Below, one piece after another: positions 1-7,417 of a stretch of DNA of 64,000 nt (positions are counted from its first letter, which is position 1; the number at the start of each line of letters is the position of its first letter). A model generated the notes under the pieces. That model was given only the letters and a program-made list of their open reading frames with translations. It was not told where the DNA came from and did not search any database. A program made the position numbers and the translations under genes. The stretch lies in NCBI GenBank assembly GCA_020632915.1, contig JACKEP010000018.1, positions 66,894 to 130,893 of the forward strand. The letters run 5' to 3'. Source of the stretch: Alphaproteobacteria bacterium (GTDB taxonomy: Bacteria; Myxococcota_A; UBA796; GCA-2862545).

Positions 1-201
1 CACGATCTTCGACCACTGGGCGGCGTCGGGCAGGGTGGCGTCGAGCTCGACGGTGCGGGTGTTGTCGTCGCCGTTGAACGCCTGGAGGACCTGGTCGGCG
101 ACCACCACGTCGGTGTCGACGCCGACCGGCAGGTCGAGGGCGGCGGGGCCGGACGCGCACGCGGCGGCGACGGCGGTGAGGAGCAGCGGGGCGAGGCGCA
201 C
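1..201 (-). CDS. Putative lipoprotein, N-terminal part only
   Basis: The first 67 codons are inside the window and the rest lies to the left of base 1. I chose the GTG start at 199-201 because the translation opens with a short basic-then-hydrophobic signal (VRLAPLLLTAVAAACAS) that ends in a lipobox-like AAAC, as in an exported lipoprotein. The mature part begins with a short Gly/Ala/Asp-rich stretch and no domain is recognisable. Many neighbouring genes are also small lipoproteins. The function is unknown. Confidence 0.5.
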   Translation of the reverse strand, partial: MRLAPLLLTAVAAACASGPAALDLPVGVDTDVVVADQVLQAFNGDDNTRTVELDATLPDAAQWSKIV

Positions 202-272
202 GGAGGTCTCCAAGGCGTCCCGACATCGTACCGCACGAGGGGCAGGGCGGCCGATCCCCGACGTGCGCGCGG

Positions 273-854
273 TCAGCCCTGGAGCCAGGCCGGGCCGTCG
301 CCGCGCGCCTTCTGGGCGGCCAGCAGGTAGCCCAGCGGCATCAGGCCCAGACCGAGCAGGCAGAACACCGCCGAAAGCCCCACGCCCATCCACGCGTTCG
401 TGGCGCCGCAGTAGGTGCACAGGGCCAGCGGGTCCGCCGTGATGGCGACACCGGCGTCGACCAGACCGGTGCGCATCGCCGGGCGCATCGGGTTGAGCGT
501 GCCGGCCAGCGGCTGACCGACGATGCGCTCGCACGACGTGGCGCCGGAGAAGTAGGCGACGGCGTCCACGGTGCCGTCGTCGGCGTGCAGCGGCAGGAAG
601 GTGGTGCCGCCCTGGGAGAACAGCCCCGCGCACGCCTCGGCCGTGACGGCGGGCAGCGCGACGTAGGCCTCCCCGGACCGACCGGCGGTCAGCGCGGTCT
701 CGACGTCCATGGGCGTGGGACCGTCGGCGTAGGCGCGGGTGCCGAGCCAGCTGGTCCAGCCGAGCCAGGCGAAGAGGACGACGATGACGAGGCCACTGAC
801 GACGCCGAGGATCGGCGTGGCGGCGAGCTGGGCGACGAGACGACGGGTGTTCAA
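273..854 (-). CDS. Hypothetical two-helix membrane protein
   Basis: This encodes 193 residues with one hydrophobic helix near the N-terminus (about residues 13-38, rich in Val, Leu and Trp) and a second near the C-terminus (about 153-181). The region between carries several Cys residues, including a CTYC motif around residue 147 just before the second helix. The layout suggests a soluble extracytoplasmic domain held by two anchors. I do not recognise a family. It is downstream, on the same strand, of the lipoprotein at 922-1542, with about 67 bases between them. Confidence 0.6.
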   Translation of the reverse strand: MNTRRLVAQLAATPILGVVSGLVIVVLFAWLGWTSWLGTRAYADGPTPMDVETALTAGRSGEAYVALPAVTAEACAGLFSQGGTTFLPLHADDGTVDAVAYFSGATSCERIVGQPLAGTLNPMRPAMRTGLVDAGVAITADPLALCTYCGATNAWMGVGLSAVFCLLGLGLMPLGYLLAAQKARGDGPAWLQG

Positions 855-921
855 CGGTTCCCCCCGGGTTGGGGGGAGGATAGAGCAGGCCGCCCGGTCC
901 GGGAACCCCAGTTCCCGGCCT

Positions 922-1542
922 TCAGGGGGCCGCCGTCCACGTGGCGACCGTGGCGTCGTCCTCGCCGCTCCCGCCGGACCAGACCACGCGCCCCGTCCAG
1001 CTGCCGTCGTCGCTGCGCGCCGACACGGTGAGCCCGTCCGCGCCCTGCGGCGGGGTGACGTCAGGGAGCAGCCGCTGGCCCTCGGCGCGGGACAGCGTCG
1101 TCGACGCCGTCACGAGCTGCGTCGTGTCGGGGGGGGCCGCGCCGTAGGCGTCCCAGGTGATGTCGACGTCGACGGTGAGCGTGAGCAGGTCGCTCGTGAC
1201 GGTGAGCGAGCCGGTGCGAACCACCACGTCGGCACAGCCGTTCGTGGTGTCACCGACGTCTGGGATCCGGTCGACGAGGATCGCGTCGCCCGAGACCGAC
1301 ACCGTCTGGGTCACCTCGGCGTCGCTGCCGTCGCGCGACAGCGTGCCGGTGGCTGGCGTCGAAGCGTCGAGGCGATCGAAGGCCTCCTGGATCGTGATCG
1401 CCCAGCCGTCGGGCACCGCGCTCGCGTCGTCGACGGGCGCGCGGCCGCGCTCGTCGGTGCAGCCGGAGCCGCCGACCTGGATGCCGCAGCCGCCGAGCGC
1501 GAGGAGTGCGGCCAGCGCGATGCCGGGATGGTTCGGGTTCAT
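922..1542 (-). CDS. Putative lipoprotein of unknown function
   Basis: This encodes 206 residues. The reading frame is open further upstream, but the ATG at 1540-1542 is preceded by a strong GGAGG Shine-Dalgarno sequence and gives a clean signal, MNPNHPGIALAALLALGGC, ending in a GGC lipobox. The mature protein is Asp/Thr/Ser-rich and probably a beta-sheet-rich domain of the outer membrane or periplasm. It is divergent from the DUF4423-type regulator at 1662, with about 120 bases of shared upstream region. No family is recognised. Confidence 0.65.
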   Translation of the reverse strand: MNPNHPGIALAALLALGGCGIQVGGSGCTDERGRAPVDDASAVPDGWAITIQEAFDRLDASTPATGTLSRDGSDAEVTQTVSVSGDAILVDRIPDVGDTTNGCADVVVRTGSLTVTSDLLTLTVDVDITWDAYGAAPPDTTQLVTASTTLSRAEGQRLLPDVTPPQGADGLTVSARSDDGSWTGRVVWSGGSGEDDATVATWTAAP

Positions 1543-1661
1543 TCGACCTCCTTCGTGTCCCCACCTGTCGTCTAGCGGATGGCACCCCGACGTCCATCGC
1601 AGAACTGACCAAATCGGCTGCCAGGGATGCATCCATGTGGGCAGAACTGGTAGGGTGCGGC

Positions 1662-2600
1662 ATGGACCTCGCCGCCCGCCAGCTCCTCCGCGCCCTGCGC
1701 GGCGACCGAAGTCAGCTCGCGTTCTCCCGACGCCTGGGCTTTCGATCCGCGGTCGCGGCCGACTGGGAGGCGGGTCGACGCAGTCCCACCGCAGATCAGG
1801 TGCTGCACGCCGCCAGTCGGGTCGGTGTCGACGTGCCGGCGGCGATCGCGGCGTTCCATCCTGCCGCGGCGGACGCCTGGGCGCCGGGGCCGGACGGCCT
1901 CGCCGCGTGGTTGCGCCGACTCCAGGGCGACACCTCGGTCACCGAGATCGCGGCGCGCACGGCGCTCACACGCCACCAGGTCGGGCGTGCCCTGGCGGGC
2001 ACCACCCACCCACGCCTGCCCGCGTTCCTGGAGATCCTCGACGCGCTCACGGGGCGGGCGCCGGACCTGGTGGCAGGGCTCGTCGACATCGACGCCGTCC
2101 CGGCGCTGGCCCCGCGTCACCACGCGATGCAGCGCGCAGCGCGTCTGGCGTGGGACACCCCGTGGGCGATGGCGGTGCTGATGCAGCTCCAGGTCGGCGT
2201 GCCGGTGGTGGGTGCCGCGGCCCACGTCGCGGCGGCCCTGGGCATCCCCGAGGCGCTGGCCGCCACGTGTCTGCGGGAGCTCCAGGCCGCACGGCTCGCG
2301 GCACCCTCGGGCACCCGGTGGGCCGTGCTCGCCACACCGACGGTCCAGACGCCGGATGCCGCCACCCACGCCGCCTGGGTGCGCGCGTGGGCCGACGTCG
2401 CCGCATCGCGTCGGGAGGCGCCCGACAGCACGGTGAACCTCAACGTGTTCTCCGTGGGCGCGCGCGACCTGGAGCGCATCCGCGAGGTCCAACGGCGCGC
2501 GTTCCGCGAGGTGCAGGGGATCGTGGCGGAGTCGGAGCCGGTGGACGTGGTGGCGATGGTGCTGTGGCAGGTCAGCGCGCTCGGGCCGGGCGGCGGATGA
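1662..2600 (+). CDS. TIGR02147/DUF4423-type HTH regulator
   Basis: The predicted protein is 312 residues. The N-terminus (MDLAARQLLRALRGDRSQLA) leads into a helix-turn-helix of the XRE type with the phrase SPTADQVLHAASRVGVDV, followed by a helical middle part and a C-terminal segment containing NLNVFSVGARDLERIREVQR. That C-terminal phrase resembles the DUF4423/TIGR02147 proteins common in Myxococcota and Fibrobacterota. The ATG at 1662 was chosen because the HTH begins at once; an in-frame ATG at 1635 is possible. It probably regulates transcription, perhaps of the divergent lipoprotein. The assignment rests on motif resemblance only. Confidence 0.7.
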   Translation: MDLAARQLLRALRGDRSQLAFSRRLGFRSAVAADWEAGRRSPTADQVLHAASRVGVDVPAAIAAFHPAAADAWAPGPDGLAAWLRRLQGDTSVTEIAARTALTRHQVGRALAGTTHPRLPAFLEILDALTGRAPDLVAGLVDIDAVPALAPRHHAMQRAARLAWDTPWAMAVLMQLQVGVPVVGAAAHVAAALGIPEALAATCLRELQAARLAAPSGTRWAVLATPTVQTPDAATHAAWVRAWADVAASRREAPDSTVNLNVFSVGARDLERIREVQRRAFREVQGIVAESEPVDVVAMVLWQVSALGPGGG

Positions 2601-2621
2601 GGTCGAGGGTCGGCGGAGATG

Positions 2622-3089
2622 TCAGCGAGGTGCGCGGTGTCGCCGCTCCGCCTCGACCCGAAGGTCCTCACACCGCGCCGCCAGCAGCCGTCGCAGGTGG
2701 CCCGTCATCACCACGCGGTCCACCACCCACCCGAGCGGTCCGAGCGGCGACGCGAAGTCCAGCGTGTCGCGCATGCGCGTGCGACCGTCGACCGTCTCGA
2801 AGACGTGGTCGTGTCGGAACCGCGCGAACGCACCCTGCACCTGCTCGTCGCGGAAGTGGTGGGGACGGTCGAACGCCGTGATCTTCGACGTGAGCCGCTG
2901 CCTCACGCCGAAGTGGACACCCTCGAACGTCACCGTCTCGCCCAGACCGATGAGGCCGTCGGTCCGGCCTGCGACCGCGCGCTCCCCGGTGCCGGCGAGC
3001 GTCTCGACGTGGAAGCCGATGTCCCGGGCCAGATCGAAGCACGCCGCCTGCGGGGCGTCGATCCAGGTGACGATCTCGAACGTCGCCAT
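2622..3089 (-). CDS. SRPBCC-family ligand-binding protein
   Basis: This encodes 155 residues with the START/Bet v1-like pattern of an opening strand (MATFEIVTWIDAPQAACFDL), a central phrase (FDRPHHFRDEQVQGAFARFRHDH) broken by turns, and a closing amphipathic helix (GHLRRLLAARCEDLRVEAE). Such proteins form a cavity for hydrophobic ligands and often act as cyclases, dehydratases or carriers. The ATG at 3089 is preferred over an upstream in-frame start because it begins at the conserved first strand. It is convergent with the regulator ending at 2600. The ligand cannot be told. Confidence 0.75.
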   Translation of the reverse strand: MATFEIVTWIDAPQAACFDLARDIGFHVETLAGTGERAVAGRTDGLIGLGETVTFEGVHFGVRQRLTSKITAFDRPHHFRDEQVQGAFARFRHDHVFETVDGRTRMRDTLDFASPLGPLGWVVDRVVMTGHLRRLLAARCEDLRVEAERRHRAPR

Positions 3090-3194
3090 GGGCGCTCCGG
3101 GTCGAAACGGTCCGGGGGACGTCCCGGTGGATCTGCCGTAGCCTCGTGGTGCGAGGGTGGACACGCCGCGATCGCAGGCACCCCCGCCGGCGGC

Positions 3195-4157
3195 TCACGA
3201 GGTGGCGTGCGCCAGGCGGCTCAAACGGCCCACCACGTCCTGCGTCATCCGGGGGCGTCCGGCGCGTCGGGCGAGGAAGCCGAGCAGGTTGACGACGTCG
3301 ACCGTCGCGGCGAGCGAGCGCCAGTCGGCCGGCAAGGGGTGGTGGGCGCGGTAGCCGACCTCGACGCCGTCGGCGAAGTCGGGAGGGTACCGGTCGTCCC
3401 ACCTGAGCAGCTGGCCGAGGTCGAACCATCGCAGCCCCGCCCACGCGAACTCCCAGTCGAGCACGGCGGTGACGGTGGCGTCGCGGACGAGCAGGTTCGT
3501 GGGCTTGAAGTCCCCGTGGCAGAGGACGGGTTCGTCCTCGAGCGCCGTCAGCCGGGTGGCCGCGTCGTCCACCCGGGTCCGCAACGCCTTGAGGACGGCG
3601 CCGTCGAGGATCCCGCCCACCGCGTCCAGCGCCTCGACCACGTGCTGGCGCCACGTGGCGGGGAGCGGGCTCCAGTCCTCGACGACGTCCACCGCGCCGT
3701 CCACGAGGCCGAGCAGGCCGCACGCGGCATGGCGCCGGGTGTGCAGCCGCCCGAGGACCGCACCACACGCCTCGCCCTGACGGAAGGCCGGCGCGGAGGT
3801 CGTCAGCACGTCGGCCAGCAGGTCGCCGTCGACGAAGCGCTCCACCCGCCACGGCACGCCGGCGGGCCCAGACGCGATCTCGGCGAGGGCCTCGGGCACC
3901 GGCACGAGGCGGGCCACGTCGCGGAGCACGGCGGTCTCCACCGCGCGGGTGGCAGCACCGTCCGGCAGCGCCCGCGCCACCACCGGCCCGGCGTCGGTGT
4001 CGACCCGGAACAGGGTGTGGACGAGCCCGCCGCGCAGGGGTCGCGCGCCGCTGGCGTGGGTGTGCAACGCGAGCCCGACGGCCGCGGCGACGTCGGCGGC
4101 GTCGACCCCCAGCGGCGGGTGACGTCGCTCCCATCGGGACTCGGGATGGTCCGCCAC
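3195..4157 (-). CDS. Aminoglycoside-phosphotransferase-like kinase
   Basis: This 320-residue protein has the APH/choline kinase fold signature. The Brenner motif appears as CHGDFKPTNLLV around residues 210-221, followed by the metal-binding VLDWEFAWAG. The N-lobe has PLRGGLVHTLFRV. The family phosphorylates hydroxyls of small molecules (aminoglycosides, choline, homoserine and others), so resistance should not be assumed. It lies 13 bases after the PhoD-like gene on the same strand and is probably co-transcribed with it. The substrate is unknown. Confidence 0.8.
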   Translation of the reverse strand: MADHPESRWERRHPPLGVDAADVAAAVGLALHTHASGARPLRGGLVHTLFRVDTDAGPVVARALPDGAATRAVETAVLRDVARLVPVPEALAEIASGPAGVPWRVERFVDGDLLADVLTTSAPAFRQGEACGAVLGRLHTRRHAACGLLGLVDGAVDVVEDWSPLPATWRQHVVEALDAVGGILDGAVLKALRTRVDDAATRLTALEDEPVLCHGDFKPTNLLVRDATVTAVLDWEFAWAGLRWFDLGQLLRWDDRYPPDFADGVEVGYRAHHPLPADWRSLAATVDVVNLLGFLARRAGRPRMTQDVVGRLSRLAHATS

Positions 4158-4170
4158 GTCGGCCTCGGTC

Positions 4171-5661
4171 CTAGGTGACGGTCAGGTCGCGGGCGATCGT
4201 GAACGAGGCGTCCGTGGACGCCGGGGCGCCCGGCTCGCCCACCCGTTCGACCACCCGGAAGGTGACGGTGATCGCGTCGGGGGTGACGTCGAGCAGGGCA
4301 TAGCCACGGCGCGCCGCCTGGGCGTAGTCGACGTGCTCCTGGTTCGCCCACGCCGCCTTGAACGCGGCCTCGCCGGCGTCGACGTCGCCGTCGCTGCTGA
4401 TGCTGTTGCTGCTGACCTCGACGGCGACGACGTCGCCACCCGCACCCTCCGGGCCCAGGTGGGCGAGCAGGCCCGCGTGGCGGTCGCCGCTGACCACCAG
4501 CGTGGGGGCGGACGCCGCGGCGTCGAGCACGGCGCGCCGCTCGGCGGTGAACGCGTCCCACTGCTGCCGGTTCACCGCGATGCCGCCGAAGGTCAGGTCC
4601 GCCATCACCAGCGACTGCACGAGCGCGCGCCACCGCGTGCCGCCGGCGCCGAGCTGGTCGACGAGCCACGCGCGCTGGGTGGCGCCGAGCATGGTGCGGT
4701 CGGTGTCGTCCCGGTCGCCGGGCCCGTCGCGGTACTGCCGGGTGTCGAGCACGAACAGGTCGAGCAGATCGCCCCAGCCGAGCCTGCGGTACAGCTGGAA
4801 CGCGCCGTCGGCGTCGGCCTTCGGGGCTCGCAGGGGCATCGCCTCGCGGAACGCCCGCCAGGCGTCCGCGCGGCGTGCGTCGAAGGCCGCTCCGGTGACC
4901 GAGGCGCCGTCCTCGGGCGTGTCGGGCGCGTAGTCGTTGTCGACCTCGTGGTCGTCCCACGTGACCACCCACGGGCAGGCCGCGTGGGCCGCCTGCAGCG
5001 CCGGGTCGGAGCGGTACTGGGCGTAGCGGGTGCGGTAGCCGGCCAGATCGACGGCCTCGCCGCCGGCGTGCTCCCGGACGTCGGTGCCCGCGTTCTCGTA
5101 GATGTAGTCGCCGACGAACAGCACGAGGTCCGGCTCCTGCGCGACGGCGTCCTCCCACGCCGTCCAGTAGCCGTCGCGCCAGTCCTGGCAGCTCGCGAGC
5201 ACGATGCGCAGCGAGGTCACCGGCGCGCCGGGAGCCGGTGCCGTGCGCGTGCGGCCCACCGGGCTCGTCCAGTCGCCGACGACGAAGCGGTAGTACAGGC
5301 GCGTGTCGGTGGGCAGGTCGGTGGCGTCGACCTCGAAGGCGTGACCGTCCTGGGGCTGCGCCCAGTCCCAGCCTGCGGCCACGACCCGCCGGAACGCGGC
5401 GTCGCGCGCGATCTCCCAGCCCACGGCCACCGGCTCGGCGGGCATCGCCCCGTCGGCGACGGTGGGATCGACCGCGAGCCGCGTCCACAGGATCACCCCC
5501 TCGGGCACCGGATCGCCGGACGCCACGCCCAGGGTGAACGGGTCGGCGGTGAGCGCGGCGGGAGGCAGCGGCAGGTCCGCCAGCGGGCTGGCGCAGGCCG
5601 CGGCGGTCGCGCCGAGGAGCACGAGGACGTCGCGGCGGGTGAGGGCAGGGGCGTCGGACAT
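4171..5661 (-). CDS. phoD: PhoD-like alkaline phosphatase/phosphodiesterase, Tat-exported
   Basis: The protein is 496 residues. The N-terminus has a twin-arginine signal (TRRDVLVLLGATAAAC) and a Cys that could be lipidated. The mature part opens with a Fn3-like PhoD N-domain (FTLGVASGDPVPEGVILWTR), followed by the metallophosphatase motifs LASCQDW, LFVGDYIYEN, VTWDDHEVDNDY and VSGDRHAG. These are the metal-binding Asp, His and Asn positions of PhoD enzymes, which hydrolyse phosphate mono- and diesters outside the cytoplasm in a Ca/Fe-dependent way. The length is normal for the family. It is first in a two-gene unit with the phosphotransferase at 3195-4157. Confidence 0.9.
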   Translation of the reverse strand: MSDAPALTRRDVLVLLGATAAACASPLADLPLPPAALTADPFTLGVASGDPVPEGVILWTRLAVDPTVADGAMPAEPVAVGWEIARDAAFRRVVAAGWDWAQPQDGHAFEVDATDLPTDTRLYYRFVVGDWTSPVGRTRTAPAPGAPVTSLRIVLASCQDWRDGYWTAWEDAVAQEPDLVLFVGDYIYENAGTDVREHAGGEAVDLAGYRTRYAQYRSDPALQAAHAACPWVVTWDDHEVDNDYAPDTPEDGASVTGAAFDARRADAWRAFREAMPLRAPKADADGAFQLYRRLGWGDLLDLFVLDTRQYRDGPGDRDDTDRTMLGATQRAWLVDQLGAGGTRWRALVQSLVMADLTFGGIAVNRQQWDAFTAERRAVLDAAASAPTLVVSGDRHAGLLAHLGPEGAGGDVVAVEVSSNSISSDGDVDAGEAAFKAAWANQEHVDYAQAARRGYALLDVTPDAITVTFRVVERVGEPGAPASTDASFTIARDLTVT

Positions 5662-5849
5662 CGGGTCCTCCGAGCCCGCCGGGTATCGCTGCGTGCGTCC
5701 GTTCGACGACGGCGGCGGCGAGGCGTTGCAGGGGCGTCACCGATGCGGGCGGCGCGGCCCGTCTGAAGGGCCGTCGGGCCTGTCACGGCCTGTAAGGGGC
5801 GAGCCTTGGTCGTGTCGCTACGACCTCGCACACCCACGGAGACACCGCC

Positions 5850-6323
5850 ATGACCCGACTCCTCCTCGTTGCGACCGGACTGACCGCCCTGCTCGGCTGC
5901 AGCGCGACGATCTCCGACTGGGCCGAGAGCCCGACCCTGACCATCGCAGGCGGCGGCTCGGCGTCCGCCACCGTCACCGCCGAGGTCGTCTCCCAGGTCG
6001 ACGGATCCGAGGTCGGGGAGACGCTGGTCATCGACTACGTGGTGGAGCCCGTGGACTTCGAGCGCGACGAGGGCGGGGTCACGGTCAACCCGATGGGCAC
6101 CACGACGGTCTTCGCCGACGGCTCCACGGTCCGCGGACGGGTGATCGCCATCGACATGTTCGGCGGCTGCGTCATCGGGGAGCCGTGCACCAGCGAGACC
6201 ACGGTCAGCTTCGGCTCGGTGGCCGGAGCGTCGTTCACCGCGTCGTTCACCGCCACGGTCAACGTCGAGGACCTCGATCCGGATCAGTTCGACATCGTCT
6301 CGGTGTCGGTGGACGCCGACTGA
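5850..6323 (+). CDS. Small putative lipoprotein
   Basis: This encodes 157 residues. The start MTRLLLVATGLTALLGCSA is a textbook lipoprotein signal with an LLGC lipobox. The mature part is rich in Val, Thr, Ser and Gly in alternating patterns, which suggests a single beta-sandwich domain, and has one Cys pair (GGCVIGEPC). It is divergent from the PhoD-like gene, with about 190 bases between, which hold no gene that I can see. The function is unknown. Confidence 0.7.
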   Translation: MTRLLLVATGLTALLGCSATISDWAESPTLTIAGGGSASATVTAEVVSQVDGSEVGETLVIDYVVEPVDFERDEGGVTVNPMGTTTVFADGSTVRGRVIAIDMFGGCVIGEPCTSETTVSFGSVAGASFTASFTATVNVEDLDPDQFDIVSVSVDAD

Positions 6324-6461
6324 TCCGGTGCGGTCGGCAACGACGTGCGCCGACGCGGCGGGGGACTTCGGCTCCATCCCCGGCCGCGCGGTCCGATCCG
6401 GAAGCGGTACCCGGGGGGATCCGCTCCCGAGACGCCCATCGACCCTGCCTCCGGAGCCCCC

Positions 6462-7202
6462 ATGCGCCACCTCGCCCTCGTCCTGCTCGCTGCCTGCGCC
6501 CCCGTCCCCGACGCGCACGACCCTGTCGTCGACCTGCAGCCCGAGGGCGCGATGTTCGTGGGCTCGGACCCGCTGACGTCGATGGTGCCGCACCTGGTGC
6601 GGGGCACCACGGTCGACGTGAAGGTGGCCGTGTACCTTCCGAACACGGTGATCGGCGAGACCGTCGTGATGGGCCTGTCGGCGAACGCCGGCGGCAGCCC
6701 TGGCATCTGCCCCGGCGCCCTGAGCGGCTGCCTGGACCTGGCGGCGCCCGCGTGGGCGTGGACGAGCAGCACCGTGGGCTCCGGTCCGTCCAGCTTCGAG
6801 TGGGCGGTGTCCTCCGCGGTGGTGCCGGCCGGGGCGCCCGTCGATCAGGTGGACGTGCAGCCGGTGCTCGACGGCGCCCCCGGCTTCCTCCGCGGCCGCC
6901 GCGTGCAGCGCGGCGTCTACGACCGCTCCGAGGTCTGTGAGGTGGAGGTGGTGTCGACGAACGGGGTGGGCGCCTACATCGCCTACACCGACCTCGACGT
7001 CGTCAACCCCTACGTCGAGGGGCTCCTCGCCTGGGAGGAGCCGTCGGCCGGCTTCACGGTCTTCGTGCCGAACGGCGAGAACCTGATCCTGCGCGACTAC
7101 GTGGGCGGCAACGTCACCCAGGTCATCAACCACGACGCGGGCGACGCGGTGTTGTTCGACGGCGAGATCGGCGAGGCGCACCTCGTGGTGTCCTGCCCGT
7201 AG
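6462..7202 (+). CDS. Putative lipoprotein sharing a domain with the 49-55 kb array
   Basis: This encodes 246 residues. The ATG at 6462 gives MRHLALVLLAACAPVPDAH, a lipoprotein signal with an AAC lipobox. Around residues 65-85 the phrase VVMGLSANAGGSPGICPGAL is followed by SGCLDLAAP. This matches in spacing the VGLAVSNG...SCPGWIGDCLDITPG block that is conserved in the five lipoproteins at 48,964-55,517, so a common beta-domain is likely. It lies downstream of the lipoprotein at 5850 on the same strand, with about 140 bases between. The role is unknown; it is presumably surface or periplasmic. Confidence 0.65.
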   Translation: MRHLALVLLAACAPVPDAHDPVVDLQPEGAMFVGSDPLTSMVPHLVRGTTVDVKVAVYLPNTVIGETVVMGLSANAGGSPGICPGALSGCLDLAAPAWAWTSSTVGSGPSSFEWAVSSAVVPAGAPVDQVDVQPVLDGAPGFLRGRRVQRGVYDRSEVCEVEVVSTNGVGAYIAYTDLDVVNPYVEGLLAWEEPSAGFTVFVPNGENLILRDYVGGNVTQVINHDAGDAVLFDGEIGEAHLVVSCP

Positions 7203-7417
7203 GGGATCGACCGGGCGTCCCGTCCGAAGGGGCTCCCGGGACCCCACGACGCCGTGAGCGTCATCGTGGGTCACGGTCCGGCACGGGGCCTTCGTGTCGC
7301 GCGTCGCGCAGGTGTACGCTCGAAACGACGTCGCATCCGAGCCACGCGTCCACGGCTGGGGTGACGGCGGCACGCTGCCCACTCCCGTCCACCCACGTGT
7401 CCGCGCCGGAGGCCCCG

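Noticed and set aside
3195..4157. Calling the phosphotransferase an antibiotic resistance gene
   Set aside because: The fold covers many substrates, and nothing in the sequence or context points to aminoglycosides.
7229..7245. Palindrome GGGGCTCCCGGGACCCC as a terminator after the lipoprotein gene
   Set aside because: It has no real loop, a central mismatch and no T-run, so it is more likely chance in GC-rich DNA.
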